The position numbers and the translations under genes are program-made. A stretch of DNA of 38,944 bases from JAHJGG01 sp041658785 (GTDB taxonomy: Bacteria; Patescibacteriota; Patescibacteriia; Magasanikbacterales; UBA922), in contig JBAZZL010000006.1 of assembly GCA_041658785.1 (NCBI GenBank), positions 1 to 38,944 of the forward strand, given 5' to 3'. The notes under the pieces were generated by a model, which was given only the letters and a program-made list of their open reading frames with translations, was not told the origin of the DNA and made no database searches. This document shows positions 37,863 through 38,944 of this stretch, one piece after another. Position 1 is the first letter of the stretch, and each line of letters starts with the position of its first letter.

Positions 37863-37891
37863 TTGACATGAATTATTGCTTTTGCTACAAT
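37863..37891 (+). promoter_or_regulatory. khpA promoter
   Basis: TTGACA (37863-37868), a 17-bp spacer and TACAAT (37886-37891), near consensus. The leader of about 90 nt contains the hairpin TTGCCTC/GAGGCAA (37915-37921/37931-37937). Confidence 0.85.
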
Positions 37892-37989
37892 ATTTCCATT
37901 CTAGAACTGGTCTTTTGCCTCATAAATGGCGAGGCAATAGACAATGTCGACAGTTCCCGTTATTCAGAATAGATTTGAATCCTGATTTT

Positions 37990-38316
37990 ATGGACGAAGA
38001 TCAAAAGTTTATCGAGTACGTTGTAAAAGCGATCGTTAATAATCCTAACGACGTCAAGGCTACTCGAACAGTTGACGAAAGGGGCGTGCTAATCACTTTG
38101 GATATCAATCCAAGCGATATGGGGTACGTTATCGGCCGTCAAGGACAGACGGCGCGTTCACTCCGCACCCTCCTCAAGATCGTTGGCGCAAAAAATAATG
38201 CTCGCGTCAATCTGAAGATCAACGAGCCTGTTGGCGGTCGCGGTCCGCGTCATAGCGCTCCAATGAGCGCAAGCGATGATGTTGATACCAGCGCTGTTGA
38301 CAATCTGACCATATAA
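37990..38316 (+). CDS. khpA: KH-domain RNA-binding protein KhpA
   Basis: A small KH-domain protein, proposed in other bacteria to pair with KhpB and act on RNA. The core reads FIEYVVKAIVNNPNDVKATR, LITLDINPSDMGYVIGRQGQ and ARSLRTLLKIVGAKNNARVN, with the GxxG loop GRQG. A tail of about 28 residues rich in Ser/Asp follows. I start at ATG 37990 (108 residues); the frame is open from 37876, but a promoter lies at 37863-37891. The RQGQTARSLRTLL form is very common in Parcubacteria KhpA, which helps place the genome. It has its own promoter and terminator. Confidence 0.93.
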   Translation: MDEDQKFIEYVVKAIVNNPNDVKATRTVDERGVLITLDINPSDMGYVIGRQGQTARSLRTLLKIVGAKNNARVNLKINEPVGGRGPRHSAPMSASDDVDTSAVDNLTI

Positions 38317-38332
38317 TTTGCATCTTTGCAAT

Positions 38333-38372
38333 CAAAACTCTCCGCTAACAAGCGGAGAATTTTGTTTTTTTT
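38333..38372 (+). terminator. khpA terminator
   Basis: The stem CTCCGCT/AGCGGAG (loop AACA) is extended by CAAAA/TTTTG and followed by T8. Confidence 0.9.
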
Positions 38373-38379
38373 GAATCTC

Positions 38380-38408
38380 TTGCCAATTTCAAAAATATAC
38401 GCTATAAT
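38380..38408 (+). promoter_or_regulatory. Promoter of the tRNA array
   Basis: TTGCCA (38380-38385), a 17-bp spacer and TATAAT (38403-38408). The expected start near 38415 lies 16 bp before the first tRNA half. Confidence 0.85.
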
Positions 38409-38430
38409 AGCAACCGCGGGAATTCTTTTT

Positions 38431-38780
38431 GGGCGGCTAGCTCAGTTGGTTAGAGCGCCACGTTGATCCCGATAGGGTGGGTTCGTAGCTCAGTTGGTTA
38501 GAGCGCCACGTTGATCCCGATAAGGTGGGTTCGTAGCTCAGTTGGTTAGAGCGCCACGTTGATCCCGATAAGGTGGGTTCGTAGCTCAGTTGGTTAGAGC
38601 GCCACGTTGACATCGTGGAGGTCAGAAGTTCAACTCTTCTCGGACCCACGGTATCGGGATGGAGGTCAGAAGTTCAACTCTTCTCGGACCCACGGTATCG
38701 GGATGGAGGTCAGAAGTTCAACTCTTCTCGGACCCACGGTATCGGGATGGAGGTCACAAGTTCAACTCTTGTGCCGCCCA
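38431..38780 (+). repeat. Four-level nested array of tRNA-Val halves
   Basis: Four 5' tRNA halves follow each other with a 48-bp period (starts at 38431, 38479, 38527, 38575). Four 3' halves then follow with a 44-bp period (acceptor 3' strands at 38641, 38685, 38729, 38773). Pairing is nested: the first 5' half (acceptor GGGCGGC) matches the last 3' half (GCCGCCC), and the three inner GGGTTCG halves match the three CGGACCC halves. At each nesting step the anticodon arm is replaced by TCCCGATA...TATCGGGA, which pairs and carries the next tRNA body. The outer three levels lack a normal anticodon loop. Only the innermost level is a complete tRNA. Confidence 0.9.
38575..38648 (+). tRNA. tRNA-Val (anticodon GAC), intact innermost copy
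   Basis: The cloverleaf is complete: acceptor GGGTTCG/CGGACCC, D-arm GCTC/GAGC, anticodon stem CCACG/CGTGG with loop TTGACAT (anticodon GAC), variable AGGTC, T-arm AGAAG/CTTCT with loop TTCAACT, and discriminator A. It is 74 nt long. CCA is not encoded (the next bases are CGG). It is embedded in the nested array. Confidence 0.93.
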
Positions 38781-38944
38781 CCGAATCACGATACATGATT
38801 CACACAACACGATTCATGTTACGATGCACGCACTAGTGTTGCGTTAAAAATACCGTAAATCTAGCTGTTTTTGCAAACTGTTTTCAGATAATTTATATTC
38901 AGTTTCTGAAATTAGCGTTTGTATAGCGGTTTTCTCAAATTGCG
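38781..38944. other. Right end of window, no gene seen
   Basis: An AT-rich tail without a supported frame. ATGATTC/GATTCATG-like words occur near 38793-38820. Nothing else could be identified. Confidence 0.5.

Noticed and set aside
38431..38780. Ordinary tandem tRNA genes or a group I intron in tRNA
   Set aside because: 5' and 3' halves are grouped and nested, not alternating, and the inserts are tRNA bodies with no intron core sequences.

Overview
The window looks like a chromosomal segment of a Patescibacteria (CPR) genome, most likely of the Parcubacteria group. The KhpA-type KH protein, the S16 protein with a long charged tail, the compact single-copy gene set and the palindromic, word-repetitive gaps all fit that group. 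This placement is inferred from protein style and was not checked by phylogeny. TGA is used as a stop (for example at the end of nrdD), so the Gracilibacteria recoding is not in use.

Layout. 1-319: arrays of 7-bp words. 0.3-6.3 kb (+): anaerobic ribonucleotide reductase nrdD, carrying an intein and lacking its glycyl radical domain, then a separate small gene for that domain, nrdG, a DoxX-like membrane protein and pyrD. 6.5-11.4 kb (+): copper ATPase, Hsp20 and a VanW-family wall protein. 11.45-11.81 kb: a promoter-structured RNA-terminator unit that I cannot name. 11.9-13.6 kb (-): clpP and a DHH phosphoesterase. 13.7-18.0 kb (+): smc and malic enzyme. 18.0-24.7 kb (-): a LysW-dependent lysine cluster read lysW, homocitrate synthase, lysX, lysY, lysZ, lysJ, lysK, preceded by a lysine-rich leader peptide and an attenuator-like pair of hairpins. 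24.8-25.4 kb (+): rpsP with a long structured leader. 25.7-37.8 kb (+): a glycine cleavage locus with its own lipoylation machinery: lplB, lplA, gcvT, gcvH, gcvPA, gcvPB, two biotin-synthase-like radical SAM genes of the LipS1/LipS2 type, and lpd. An accessory block with a toxin-antitoxin pair and two orphan genes interrupts it between gcvH and gcvPA. 37.9-38.3 kb: khpA. 38.4-38.8 kb: a four-level nested array of tRNA-Val halves around one intact tRNA-Val(GAC).

How the genes work together. The right half encodes every glycine cleavage protein (T, H, P1, P2, L) plus the enzymes expected to make (LipS pair) and attach (LplA/LplB) the lipoyl group on GcvH, so the locus could be self-sufficient. 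The lysine cluster covers homocitrate formation and all LysW-carrier steps. Homoaconitase and homoisocitrate dehydrogenase are not in the window.

Most candidate new biology is at the RNA and repeat level: the nested tRNA array, the lysine attenuator, the unnamed RNA, near-leaderless promoters at several genes, and a different inverted repeat in almost every gap, one of which has entered the smc reading frame.
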